Origin: Bacteroidota bacterium
Lineage (GTDB): Bacteria; Bacteroidota; Bacteroidia; Bacteroidales; 4484-276
DNA: 12,569 nt
Assembly: GCA_013203545.1 (NCBI GenBank)
Contig: JABMQA010000543.1
Coordinates: 1 to 12,569 of the forward strand
Direction of reading: 5' to 3'
Shown: one piece after another, positions 6,958-12,569 of the stretch
How the letters are laid out: the number at the start of each line of letters is the position of its first letter
Position numbering within the stretch: the stretch's first letter is position 1
Notes under the pieces: model-generated
What the model saw: only the letters and a program-made list of their open reading frames with translations
Told to the model about the DNA's origin: nothing
The model's database searches: none
Made by a program: the position numbers and the translations under genes

Positions 6958-8790
6958 ATGCTAGACCAGGAAATCAAATATTTAAAGTTCAGATCGTATC
7001 TTAATACGTATTGCCCACATTGTCATAATACACTAAACAAGGAAGTCCGCGAAGAAAAATCTTTGAATTTCGACGCAAAATATAAGGGCAAGGACACGGA
7101 GCTTATTTTGAGCCCGTATCTGGATGTTTTCGAAGCCAACTCAACTATCGCCCTGGAAAATGGCGATCTTCTTGATGACCTTACCTGCCCAAAGTGTAAG
7201 AAAAGCATCGTAAAAAAGGACATGCCCTGTGGCGAATGTGGATCTCCTGTTGGAGAAGTGATCATCTCGGCCTTTTCAAAACTAATGCCCTTTTATATTT
7301 GTTTAAAATATGGTTGTGAATGGCACGGGCTTACCAAGGCAGATGAGAAAAGAATAAAGCTGAAAATCCCAAGGCAAATGATGCCTGAGCAGGACCAGAC
7401 GCTGAGGGTTCATAACCACCAGGAAGTTCCTTATGGTTACACCAGCGAGCTTGCACTGCTTGAGGCCGGAAGATGTTTACAATGCAAAAAACCACTATGT
7501 GTTGAAGGATGTCCGGTAAATGTGGATATTCCGGGATTTATCCGCCTGGTTACAGAGCAAAAATTTGACGTTGCTGCCAGAAAAATCAAAGAGACAAATT
7601 TACTTCCTGCTGTATGTGGACGTGTTTGTCCGCAGGAAAGCCAGTGTGAGGCAAAATGTATTCTGGGGGTTAAAGACACGCCAGTTGCCATTGGCAGACT
7701 GGAGCGGTTTGTCGCCGACTTCGAGCGTAAGATGGACCTGGTGAAAATTCCTGAAATCAAAGAGAGTACAGGTCAGAAAATTGCAGTTGTTGGTTCAGGG
7801 CCTGGTGGATTAACCCTTGCTGCCGATATGTGCCAGTTAGGGTATGATGTTACCGTGTATGAAGCATTGCACGAAACCGGCGGTGTATTAACCTATGGGA
7901 TTCCCGAATTCAGGTTACCCAAATCCATTGTTCAGTTCGAGATCAATTTCCTTAAGGAGCTGGGTACCCGGTTTGAACTTAACCATGTAATTGGGAATAT
8001 TCTTACCATCGATGAGCTGCTCGAGCACTTCGATGCTGTTTTTATTGGTGTTGGGGCCGGCTTGCCAAGCTTTATGAAGGTGCCGGGTGAAAGTCTCGGA
8101 AATGTCTTTTCGTCCAATGAGTACCTCACCAGGATGAACCTGATGAAAGCCTATAAATTTCCTGAATACGACACACCCATGCCACGCGGGAACAGGGTAG
8201 TGGTGGTAGGTGGCGGCAATGTTGCCATGGATAGTGCCAGAACAGCCATTCGTACCGGATCCACTGAAGTCACCATTGTATATCGCCGGTCGAGGCACGA
8301 ATTACCTGCCCGTCAGGAGGAGGTACACCATGCCGAAGAAGAAGGTATCAAGTTTAAGTTGCTTACCACACCCATCAGGTATATCGGAACTGAAAATAAT
8401 ACCATCAAAGCCATAGAATGCCTGCGGATGGAACTTGGTGAACCGGATGCAAGTGGCAGAAGAAGGCCGGTCCCGATTGAGGGGTCAAACTTCATTATTG
8501 ATTGTGATCTGGTTGTGATTGCCATTGGCACCGGGCCTAATCCGATCCTGTTCCAGTCCACACCCGACCTGAAAAGAAACAAGTGGGGTTACATCGAGGT
8601 CGATCCTGAGACCAACGAAACATCCAAGGAATTTGTGTATGCCGGTGGAGACATTGTAACCGGTTCTGCAACTGTTATTCAGGCCATGGGTGCCGGAAGG
8701 ATCGCTGCCAATGCGATGCATAAAAAACTAACTGCTATCAGGGAACAGGAGCAGAAGAAGAAGAAGAAGGTGAAAAGTGAGAAGGTCTAA
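6958..8790 (+). CDS. nfnB: NfnB / GltD-like flavoprotein with N-terminal zinc-ribbon fusion
   Basis: 610 residues; typical NfnB or glutamate synthase small subunit proteins are about 460-490, and the surplus is an N-terminal zinc-ribbon unit of about 140 residues. That unit has CPHC 19-22, CPKC 77-80, CGEC 91-94, CLKYGC 115-120 and H123, and is paralogous to the second unit of the gene at 5061. The Nfn part begins near 145: cysteines for two [4Fe-4S] clusters (C173, C176, C181, C185; C220, C224, C230, C234), FAD-binding VVGSGPGG (277-284), NAD(P)-binding VVGGGNVAMD (416-425), and YAGGDIVTG (561-569). With NfnA it should move electrons between NADPH, NADH and ferredoxin. Annotation as NADPH-dependent glutamate synthase (gltA/gltD) is common for such proteins, but no large glutamate synthase subunit is present and nfnA is adjacent. 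Start: the ATG at 6958 follows nfnA by 12 bases and is in frame with the whole zinc-ribbon unit, so the fusion is not a start-choice artefact. The C-terminus ends in a Lys-rich tail (K600-K604 from an AAG run) that runs into a toxin remnant. Confidence 0.9.
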   Translation: MLDQEIKYLKFRSYLNTYCPHCHNTLNKEVREEKSLNFDAKYKGKDTELILSPYLDVFEANSTIALENGDLLDDLTCPKCKKSIVKKDMPCGECGSPVGEVIISAFSKLMPFYICLKYGCEWHGLTKADEKRIKLKIPRQMMPEQDQTLRVHNHQEVPYGYTSELALLEAGRCLQCKKPLCVEGCPVNVDIPGFIRLVTEQKFDVAARKIKETNLLPAVCGRVCPQESQCEAKCILGVKDTPVAIGRLERFVADFERKMDLVKIPEIKESTGQKIAVVGSGPGGLTLAADMCQLGYDVTVYEALHETGGVLTYGIPEFRLPKSIVQFEINFLKELGTRFELNHVIGNILTIDELLEHFDAVFIGVGAGLPSFMKVPGESLGNVFSSNEYLTRMNLMKAYKFPEYDTPMPRGNRVVVVGGGNVAMDSARTAIRTGSTEVTIVYRRSRHELPARQEEVHHAEEEGIKFKLLTTPIRYIGTENNTIKAIECLRMELGEPDASGRRRPVPIEGSNFIIDCDLVVIAIGTGPNPILFQSTPDLKRNKWGYIEVDPETNETSKEFVYAGGDIVTGSATVIQAMGAGRIAANAMHKKLTAIREQEQKKKKKVKSEKV

Positions 8791-8950
8791 ACTGGAAATA
8801 AAGTTTACGGGTACCATAGGATTGTTACTAAAAGCAAAAGAAAAAGGAATAATTGATAATGTGAGTAAGCTACTCAATATCATGATCGGGAAGGGAACCT
8901 GGATCAATCCTAAATTAATGGATAAGGTTAAATTAGTTGCCAGGAAATAG
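8777..8950 (+). pseudogene. 5'-truncated DUF3368 (PIN-like toxin) gene remnant
   Basis: An open frame of 57 codons, different from the nfnB frame, running from a stop codon at 8771-8773 to TAG at 8948-8950. From 8792 it reads LEIKFTGTIGLLLKAKEKG, then IIDNVSKLLNIMI, and ends NPKLMDKVKLVARK. The GTxGLLLKAKEKGxI pattern followed by VxxLLxxMI and the NPKL-type end is the characteristic C-terminus of DUF3368 proteins, PIN-fold nuclease-like toxins of about 150-165 residues. Everything upstream, including the N-terminal acidic residues, is missing, and the frame opens inside the last codons of nfnB. I infer a deletion that joined the toxin 3' end to nfnB; the nfnB Lys-rich tail may be part of that junction. 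A GTG at 8777 could in principle restart translation after nfnB, giving a 57-residue peptide, but no such function is known to me. Confidence 0.72.
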
Positions 8951-8972
8951 TATATCGTCACGTGATTACTTT

Positions 8973-9039
8973 CATCGAATTACGCTAATTGCACGAAATA
9001 AAATTCGTTTAATTCGTGCAATTCGATGATGTTTTTTTT
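8973..9039 (+). terminator. Bulged hairpin with T8 tract, probable terminator of the nfn operon
   Basis: An 11-bp perfect stem (8987-8997 with 9013-9023, aattgcacgaa / ttcgtgcaatt) is extended by five more pairs (catcg 8973-8977 with cgatg 9024-9028) around a 9-base bulge on the left arm. The loop is 15 bases. Three bases after the stem come eight T (9032-9039). The orientation fits termination of rightward transcription from nfnB. The stem is AT-rich for a terminator, and similar attgcacgaa / ttcgtgcaat arms may be a dispersed repeat, so a repeat origin is also possible. Confidence 0.5.
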
Positions 9040-9125
9040 CTTTGATAAAAGATTGGAGTTGCCTGTTTTGCCAAAGGGATGTTCCCACGAAGTGGTTTTT
9101 TTTCAGTCTTGTGCTGAAAGAATGT

Positions 9126-9272
9126 AGATTCTTCGCTTTGCTCAGAATGACAAAGTACTCTGGAAATTTGTAGAGGGGAGGGGGTGGCCGGCGGCAAAGC
9201 CGCCCGCCACCCCCTCCCTATTGCCCCTAGATTATTGTCATTCTGAGCGTAACAGAGTGAAGCAAAGAATCT
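9126..9272. repeat. Composite palindromic dispersed repeat (gtcattctgagc arms)
   Basis: The left arm at 9126-9151 is, in reverse complement, gtcattctgagc followed by a segment ending gaagaatct. The right arm at 9237-9272 begins gtcattctgagc and ends aaagaatct, with a 10-base insertion between the two blocks; outside that insertion 24 of 26 positions agree. The arms face each other and enclose an 85-base core with a GC-rich hairpin. This sequence type is a familiar non-coding dispersed repeat in Bacteroidetes, often mistaken for protein because one frame reads SEQSEES or SERSEES. It encodes no transposase; it may be a MITE- or REP-like element. Confidence 0.65.
9176..9218. repeat. GC-rich 20-bp hairpin with AAA loop
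   Basis: Bases 9176-9195 pair with 9199-9218 with a single mismatch, leaving a loop of three A. The stem is almost wholly G and C, in sharp contrast with the AT-rich surroundings, and it lies at the core of the inverted repeat 9126-9272. No T-run follows on either strand, so it is not a standard intrinsic terminator, though it could slow converging transcription. Confidence 0.85.
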
Positions 9273-9366
9273 GAGATCAATACAAGGAATTTTGTCGGGC
9301 AGTAGTGATAAGGACCTATTATTGGCGGTTTGGCTAAATGACTATAACAAGTCTGTTCATTTATAA

Positions 9367-10365
9367 TCAGTAAGCCCTGATACTCTCCTCCAGAATCCTC
9401 CGAATCCTATCCCGAAATCCTGCCGGTGCCAACACCTCCACATTTCCCTGCCAGCTCAACACCACACCGATGAACTCCCAATTGATGGCTATCAGGTATC
9501 GGAAATCATGCGTTTCCCCTTCCTGCCGGATCAGTTGCTGACTGTGATGGATGGGTTGGGTAAGGATATAATTGCCGGTGCTGTTTTTAAACCGCAGCAG
9601 CACCTCCTCCGGTTTGCCCTCGGGTACATTGATACCGATGAATGTTTCGAAATAGGTTTCGGGGTTAAAATGTTTGGGGGTGAATCGTTTTAGTGGTTTG
9701 GTTTCGATATTAAGAATCCGTTCCAGCCCAAATATACGGATATCTTCCCGCTCCTCGCAGTAGCCCACCAGGTACCAACGCCCTCTGTACTCTTTCAGGT
9801 AAAAGGGATGTACAGTAAATTCCTGAACGTCCTCCCGCCAGAAGGATTGGTGCCTGATATGAATTACCTTTTTCTTCCTGATACACGGGATCAGCTGATC
9901 GATGAACTCCAGGCCTGTTGTAGTCGGGTTTTTCTCAAATTCGATAAAATCCAGTTTGTTGCCATCTGACTGAAGCTTTTTGTAATTGATAAGCCTGATC
10001 ACCTTGTCGATCGTTCCGCTGAATTCACTGAATGCGGTTACTCCACTGTACTGTTTCAAAAGACTTGCCGCCAGGCCAAGGTTACGGATGTCCTCATCAT
10101 CCAGGGGCAGGTTATCGATGGAGTATCCCGCCTCGCTGTATATATATCCACGGTTGGCATGATCGTATTCAATCGGCGCAAAATAACCAAGACCTTCATC
10201 ATAACGCATGGCATGTAGGTCGTTTTCGATGGTGCGCAGGCTGATCGGCCGGTTTAGCCTGTCGGCACAAGCATCGGCCAACTGCCTTTTTGTTGCAGTT
10301 TTACCATTGGCCAGCATCTGGTTGATGACTTTATAACGGGTTAAGGCATCCTTGTTTTTTGGCAT
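9367..10365 (-). CDS. WYL-domain transcriptional regulator (YafY-like)
   Basis: 332 residues, usual length for DeoR/YafY-type regulators with a WYL domain. The N-terminal winged helix-turn-helix (about 8-78) includes TKRQLADACADRL and ISLRTIENDLHAMR, the recognition region, and a wing ending in GYIY. The WYL domain (about 153-228) contains HPFYLKEYRGRWYLVGY (186-202) with W197-Y198-L199, followed by RIFGLERI. A WCX-like C-terminal region (about 250-330) ends the protein. WYL domains sense ligands, in some cases nucleic acid or nucleotides, and members such as BrxR and CapW control phage-defence genes. It is divergent from the AAA+ ATPase gene with only 79 bases between the two start codons, so it most likely regulates itself and that gene; this is inference from arrangement. 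The ATG at 10365 follows no visible ribosome site, as usual in this group. Confidence 0.9.
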   Translation of the reverse strand: MPKNKDALTRYKVINQMLANGKTATKRQLADACADRLNRPISLRTIENDLHAMRYDEGLGYFAPIEYDHANRGYIYSEAGYSIDNLPLDDEDIRNLGLAASLLKQYSGVTAFSEFSGTIDKVIRLINYKKLQSDGNKLDFIEFEKNPTTTGLEFIDQLIPCIRKKKVIHIRHQSFWREDVQEFTVHPFYLKEYRGRWYLVGYCEEREDIRIFGLERILNIETKPLKRFTPKHFNPETYFETFIGINVPEGKPEEVLLRFKNSTGNYILTQPIHHSQQLIRQEGETHDFRYLIAINWEFIGVVLSWQGNVEVLAPAGFRDRIRRILEESIRAY

Positions 10366-10413
10366 TTTAAATATTTATTTATAAGTCCACATATACATGG
10401 TGAACCTGTGGTT

Positions 10414-10421
10414 TTATTTTG
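10414..10421 (+). promoter_or_regulatory. Possible -7 box for the AAA+ ATPase gene
   Basis: TTATTTTG followed by CAG is one mismatch from TAnnTTTG and ends 23 bases before the ATG at 10445. If used, it places transcription start downstream of the alternative ATG at 10397, supporting the later start. No clear -33 TTG is seen. Confidence 0.3.
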
Positions 10422-10444
10422 CAGTTCCAAAAATACTCAATCCT

Positions 10445-12079
10445 ATGAATTTAACCGATCACATCGAAAAGATTTTCAAAAAAACAGAGAATAGCGGTAT
10501 GGCTGCCACAACAATGAAAGGGCTTATGCCCCATTTACGGCCATTGATGGATTTTTTGAATTGCACGGAAAACCAGGCGATGATTTTCGCCCTGGTTTTT
10601 TATATCACACTCGAAAATGGTGAGGCCGATTTGGGCGATCTTGCAAGGCACCTGGAAATTCCGGTTATGCGTATGCTTAAATACAAAAGTGATATCGACT
10701 ATCTGGTAAAACGGCGTCTCATCAGGCAGCAGGAAAGCAACGGTGTTTTCAGCAAACAAAATAACCATGCTTTTTATGTGCACTCAAAAATTATTGATGG
10801 CGTGCTGAAAAGGCGGATGTCCATTAACTTTGGGGAGGTCAACAACAATTATGATTTCATCATCCGTGTGGTTGAGGAGATGGAGGGTGCAAAGGATGAT
10901 GCCGGAGGCTATGAAAACCTTAAGGCTGATATTTTAGATATGTGCCGGGAAAACAAAAACCTTCACATAGCACAGAGGTTGCTCAACGCCGATGTTCCGG
11001 AACATGACCGGTTGATCCTGGTGTATGTTGCGTATAAACTCATGAATGGGGAAGATGATATACCGATATCAGATGCCTGTGAGTTTCTTGAAAACAATAA
11101 GTCTTTTGGGATAAGGGTCAGGCGCAATCTGATGAATGGGACAAGCGTCCTTATAAAGCGCGGGTTTATCGAAACAAATCCGGGGGTGTTTCGCAACAAC
11201 ACCGGACTAAACATTACCGATAAGGGCATGGAATTTCTTCTGGGAAATGAGGCGGCGCAATTTTCGATGCGGATGGAAAGGGTAAAAAATGAAATCACGC
11301 CGGAAAAAATTGCTAAGGTTAAGCTGTTTCTGAACCAGCAGGAAGAAAAGCAAATACAAACCATTGAGGCGCTTTTTGAACAACAAAAATACCTGGAGAT
11401 CACCGGCAGAATGAAGCAGAAGAACATGAAGGCCGGGTTTACCGTGCTGTTATATGGCGGGCCGGGAACGGGTAAAACCGAAAGTGTATATCAGCTTGCA
11501 AGAAAGACCGGCCGAAGTGTTCTGCCTGTTGAGATCAGCCAGACGAAAAGCATGTGGTTTGGGGAGTCAGAAAAGTTGATTAAAGGCGTATTCGACAGGT
11601 ACCGCCGTCTCAGCGAGGAAAACAACAATCCTCCTATTCTGCTCTTCAACGAGGCCGATGGCATTTTCAGCACCCGCACCACCAAACTTGATGCTCCGGT
11701 TTCCCAAACCCTCAACGCCATGCAGAACATCATTTTGCAGGAGATGGAGGACTTTGAAGGGATCATGATAGCCACTACCAACCTTACCGATAACCTCGAC
11801 AAGGCTTTCGACAGGCGGTTTTTGTACAAGGTAAAATTTGAAGTTCCCGATCTGACTACCCGCAAAAAGATCATGCACGACAAACTTCCCTTTCTTCAAT
11901 CCCCGGCCATCGACCGGCTCTGTGGGCAATTTGCCCTCACAGGGGGCCAGATGGCCAACATCGCCAAAAAGTGTGGCATTCATGAATTGTTGCAAGGCGC
12001 ACTTCCCAACATCCGGGAGATGGAAAATTTGTGTCGGGAGGAACTTGGTTTGATGGAGAAGAAAAGGCTGGGATTTTGA
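10445..12079 (+). CDS. AAA+ ATPase with tandem winged-helix-like N-terminus
   Basis: 544 residues from the ATG at 10445; an in-frame ATG at 10397 would add 16 residues (WFYFAVPKILNP) that look like leader rather than protein. The N-terminal half has two similar helix-rich segments, about 45-125 (LVFYITLENGE, then LVKRRLIRQ) and about 190-265 (LVYVAYKLMNGE, then LIKRGFIETN and LNITDKGMEFL), which look like tandem winged helices. The AAA+ module (about 330-530) has Walker A GGPGTGKT (338-345), Walker B ILLFNEAD (398-405, Asn replacing the usual first Asp but E403 kept), sensor 1 ATTN (443-446), arginine candidates R457/R458 in AFDRRF, and sensor 2-like TGGQ (499-502). It belongs to the broad SpoVK/Ycf46/Vps4-like AAA group (COG0464 by my recognition). 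No membrane segment. Substrate unknown: it may remodel protein or nucleoprotein complexes. It diverges from the WYL regulator and precedes a small acidic protein by 40 bases. Confidence 0.87.
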   Translation: MNLTDHIEKIFKKTENSGMAATTMKGLMPHLRPLMDFLNCTENQAMIFALVFYITLENGEADLGDLARHLEIPVMRMLKYKSDIDYLVKRRLIRQQESNGVFSKQNNHAFYVHSKIIDGVLKRRMSINFGEVNNNYDFIIRVVEEMEGAKDDAGGYENLKADILDMCRENKNLHIAQRLLNADVPEHDRLILVYVAYKLMNGEDDIPISDACEFLENNKSFGIRVRRNLMNGTSVLIKRGFIETNPGVFRNNTGLNITDKGMEFLLGNEAAQFSMRMERVKNEITPEKIAKVKLFLNQQEEKQIQTIEALFEQQKYLEITGRMKQKNMKAGFTVLLYGGPGTGKTESVYQLARKTGRSVLPVEISQTKSMWFGESEKLIKGVFDRYRRLSEENNNPPILLFNEADGIFSTRTTKLDAPVSQTLNAMQNIILQEMEDFEGIMIATTNLTDNLDKAFDRRFLYKVKFEVPDLTTRKKIMHDKLPFLQSPAIDRLCGQFALTGGQMANIAKKCGIHELLQGALPNIREMENLCREELGLMEKKRLGF

Positions 12080-12119
12080 ACAATAAGGAAACTATTTATA
12101 AACTTAAAATTTTTGAAAC

Positions 12120-12290
12120 ATGGAAAACGAAAAGGAAAAAATCAAAAGAGATTTAAGATGGTGGATTGAAGATTTGGACGATTTGGACATGCTCTACGAA
12201 CTGACGGATATGAAGACTGATTATGAAGACAGAATGGAAAAGGAGGGTGAAGAAAATGTGGAGCAGGAACAAGAGAATGATGAAGAATAA
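12120..12290 (+). CDS. Small acidic protein (56 aa), unknown function
   Basis: ATG at 12120 to TAA at 12288-12290 encodes 56 residues. It begins MENEKEKIKRDLRWWIEDL, continues DDLDMLYELTDMKTDYEDRM, and ends in a run rich in Glu (EKEGEENVEQEQENDEE). About half of all residues are charged, mainly acidic, and the N-terminal two thirds look like an amphipathic helix with WW and LDMLYEL hydrophobic positions. It lies 40 bases after the AAA+ gene and 49 before the antitoxin gene on the same strand. Such composition suits a protein partner or inhibitor, for instance of the AAA+ protein, or an antitoxin-like peptide; I recognise no family. Gene reality rests on a clean ATG, coding-like composition and its fit between flanking genes. 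Confidence 0.6.
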   Translation: MENEKEKIKRDLRWWIEDLDDLDMLYELTDMKTDYEDRMEKEGEENVEQEQENDEE

Positions 12291-12314
12291 TCCGTAAAAT
12301 AGTGATAGATTTTG

Positions 12315-12322
12315 TATTTTTG
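12315..12322 (+). promoter_or_regulatory. Probable -7 box for the toxin-antitoxin operon
   Basis: TATTTTTG is an exact match to the Bacteroidetes -7 consensus TAnnTTTG, lying between the acidic-protein stop codon and the antitoxin ATG, 17 bases upstream of the latter. No good -33 TTG is visible. It would give the antitoxin and its downstream toxin their own short-leader transcript. Confidence 0.45.
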
Positions 12323-12339
12323 TTGAAAACAGGATTAAA

Positions 12340-12567
12340 ATGACACAGGAAGCACTTAAACTGGAATTAATAGAATGGCTATTAAATATGGAAAACAGTG
12401 ATACCATCAATTATTTGAAATTGATCAAGGATACCAATATGGTGAATTCAGATTGGTGGGATGATCTCTCAGCGGATCAAAAGGCAGGAATTGAACGAGG
12501 TCTCAGAGATATTGATGAAGGAAGAACCACATCGCATGAAATTGTAAAAGAACGGTATGGGCTCTGA
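12340..12567 (+). CDS. Addiction-module antitoxin (type II TA, PF09720-like)
   Basis: 75 residues, the usual size for the addiction-module component (Unstab_antitox) family that partners RelE/ParE toxins. The family hallmark is clear: WWDDLSADQKAGIERGLRDIDEG (W39-W40 onward in two pieces), followed by RTTSHEIVKERYG, the C-terminal stretch thought to wrap the toxin. The N-terminal half (LELIEWLLNMENSDTINYL) is helical. Antitoxins of this type neutralise the toxin and repress their own operon. The stop codon is at 12565-12567, two bases before the window ends, so the toxin gene must start at the edge or beyond. An ATG at 12557 in another frame, reading MGSE before the end, could be its overlapping start, but four codons cannot prove it. 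Confidence 0.82.
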   Translation: MTQEALKLELIEWLLNMENSDTINYLKLIKDTNMVNSDWWDDLSADQKAGIERGLRDIDEGRTTSHEIVKERYGL

Positions 12568-12569
12568 AT

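Larger units (their letters stand above)
8951..9366. other. 416-bp non-coding region between convergent genes
   Basis: Contents in order: an 8-bp palindrome TCACGTGA (8958-8965); a terminator-like hairpin with T-run (8973-9039); a short CCAC-GAA-GTGG hairpin followed by eight T (9085-9103), possibly a second weak terminator; a composite palindromic repeat (9126-9272); and about 90 bases (9273-9366) in which I see nothing. The leftward open frame at 9009-9197 contains the SEQSEES signature of translated dispersed repeat and is not a gene. Confidence 0.7.

Noticed and set aside
7915..8298. Long leftward frame of 127 codons opposite nfnB
   Set aside because: It is antisense to conserved NfnB FAD/NAD-binding coding sequence and has no motif of its own.
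6958..8790. Glutamate synthase small subunit (GltD) as the function
   Set aside because: No large GltB subunit is nearby, while a matching NfnA subunit lies 12 bases upstream; Nfn is the better fit.
9009..9197. Leftward 62-codon open frame containing LCHSEQSEES
   Set aside because: It translates the dispersed palindromic repeat and the terminator region; the SEQSEES string is a known sign of such spurious frames.
10397..10444. 16-residue N-terminal extension of the AAA+ protein from the upstream ATG
   Set aside because: A -7-like box lies inside it, and the residues look unlike the soluble start MNLTDHIEKIF at 10445.

Overview
The window looks like a chromosomal piece of a Bacteroidetes (Bacteroidota) bacterium, probably an anaerobe. 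Grounds: moderately AT-rich DNA, almost no Shine-Dalgarno sequences before starts, several -7 boxes of the Bacteroidetes TAnnTTTG type, a bifurcating-transhydrogenase-type NfnAB pair (typical of anaerobes), and the palindromic repeat whose spurious translation reads SEQSEES. This is inferred from style and gene content; there is no rRNA or other phylogenetic marker.

Layout. Positions 1-35 hold a short 7-bp tandem repeat touching the stop of a leftward LuxR/NarL-type response regulator (34-699), whose receiver has lost two conserved residues. Divergent from it is a 1277-residue protein (949-4782) with two tandem copies of a sensor-like domain, two receiver-like domains (only the second with a full phosphorylation site), and a PEP-synthase/PPDK-type ATP-grasp module that lacks the phosphohistidine and PEP-binding domains. 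Next come a rightward zinc-ribbon protein (5061-5930), NfnA (6121-6945) and NfnB (6958-8790). NfnB carries an N-terminal zinc-ribbon extension that is clearly paralogous to the second half of the preceding zinc-ribbon protein, so the same Cys-rich unit occurs three times within 4 kb.

Overlapping the 3' end of nfnB and continuing past it is the truncated C-terminal end of a DUF3368 (PIN-like) toxin gene (8777-8950), not covered by normal ORF calling. Then comes a 416-bp non-coding stretch with a terminator-like hairpin and a composite palindromic dispersed repeat (9126-9272) with a 20-bp GC-rich hairpin at its core.

The last third is a divergent pair: a leftward WYL-domain transcriptional regulator (9367-10365) and a rightward AAA+ ATPase with tandem winged-helix-like N-terminal domains (10445-12079). 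A 56-residue very acidic protein (12120-12290) and the antitoxin of a type II toxin-antitoxin pair (12340-12567) follow; its toxin partner should lie just beyond the right edge. The WYL-AAA-small protein-TA cluster, the toxin remnant and the repeat element give the right half an accessory, possibly defence-related character, but nothing in the sequence proves a defence function. The strongest candidates for something undescribed are the zinc-ribbon/Nfn association and the sensor-receiver-ATP-grasp protein.
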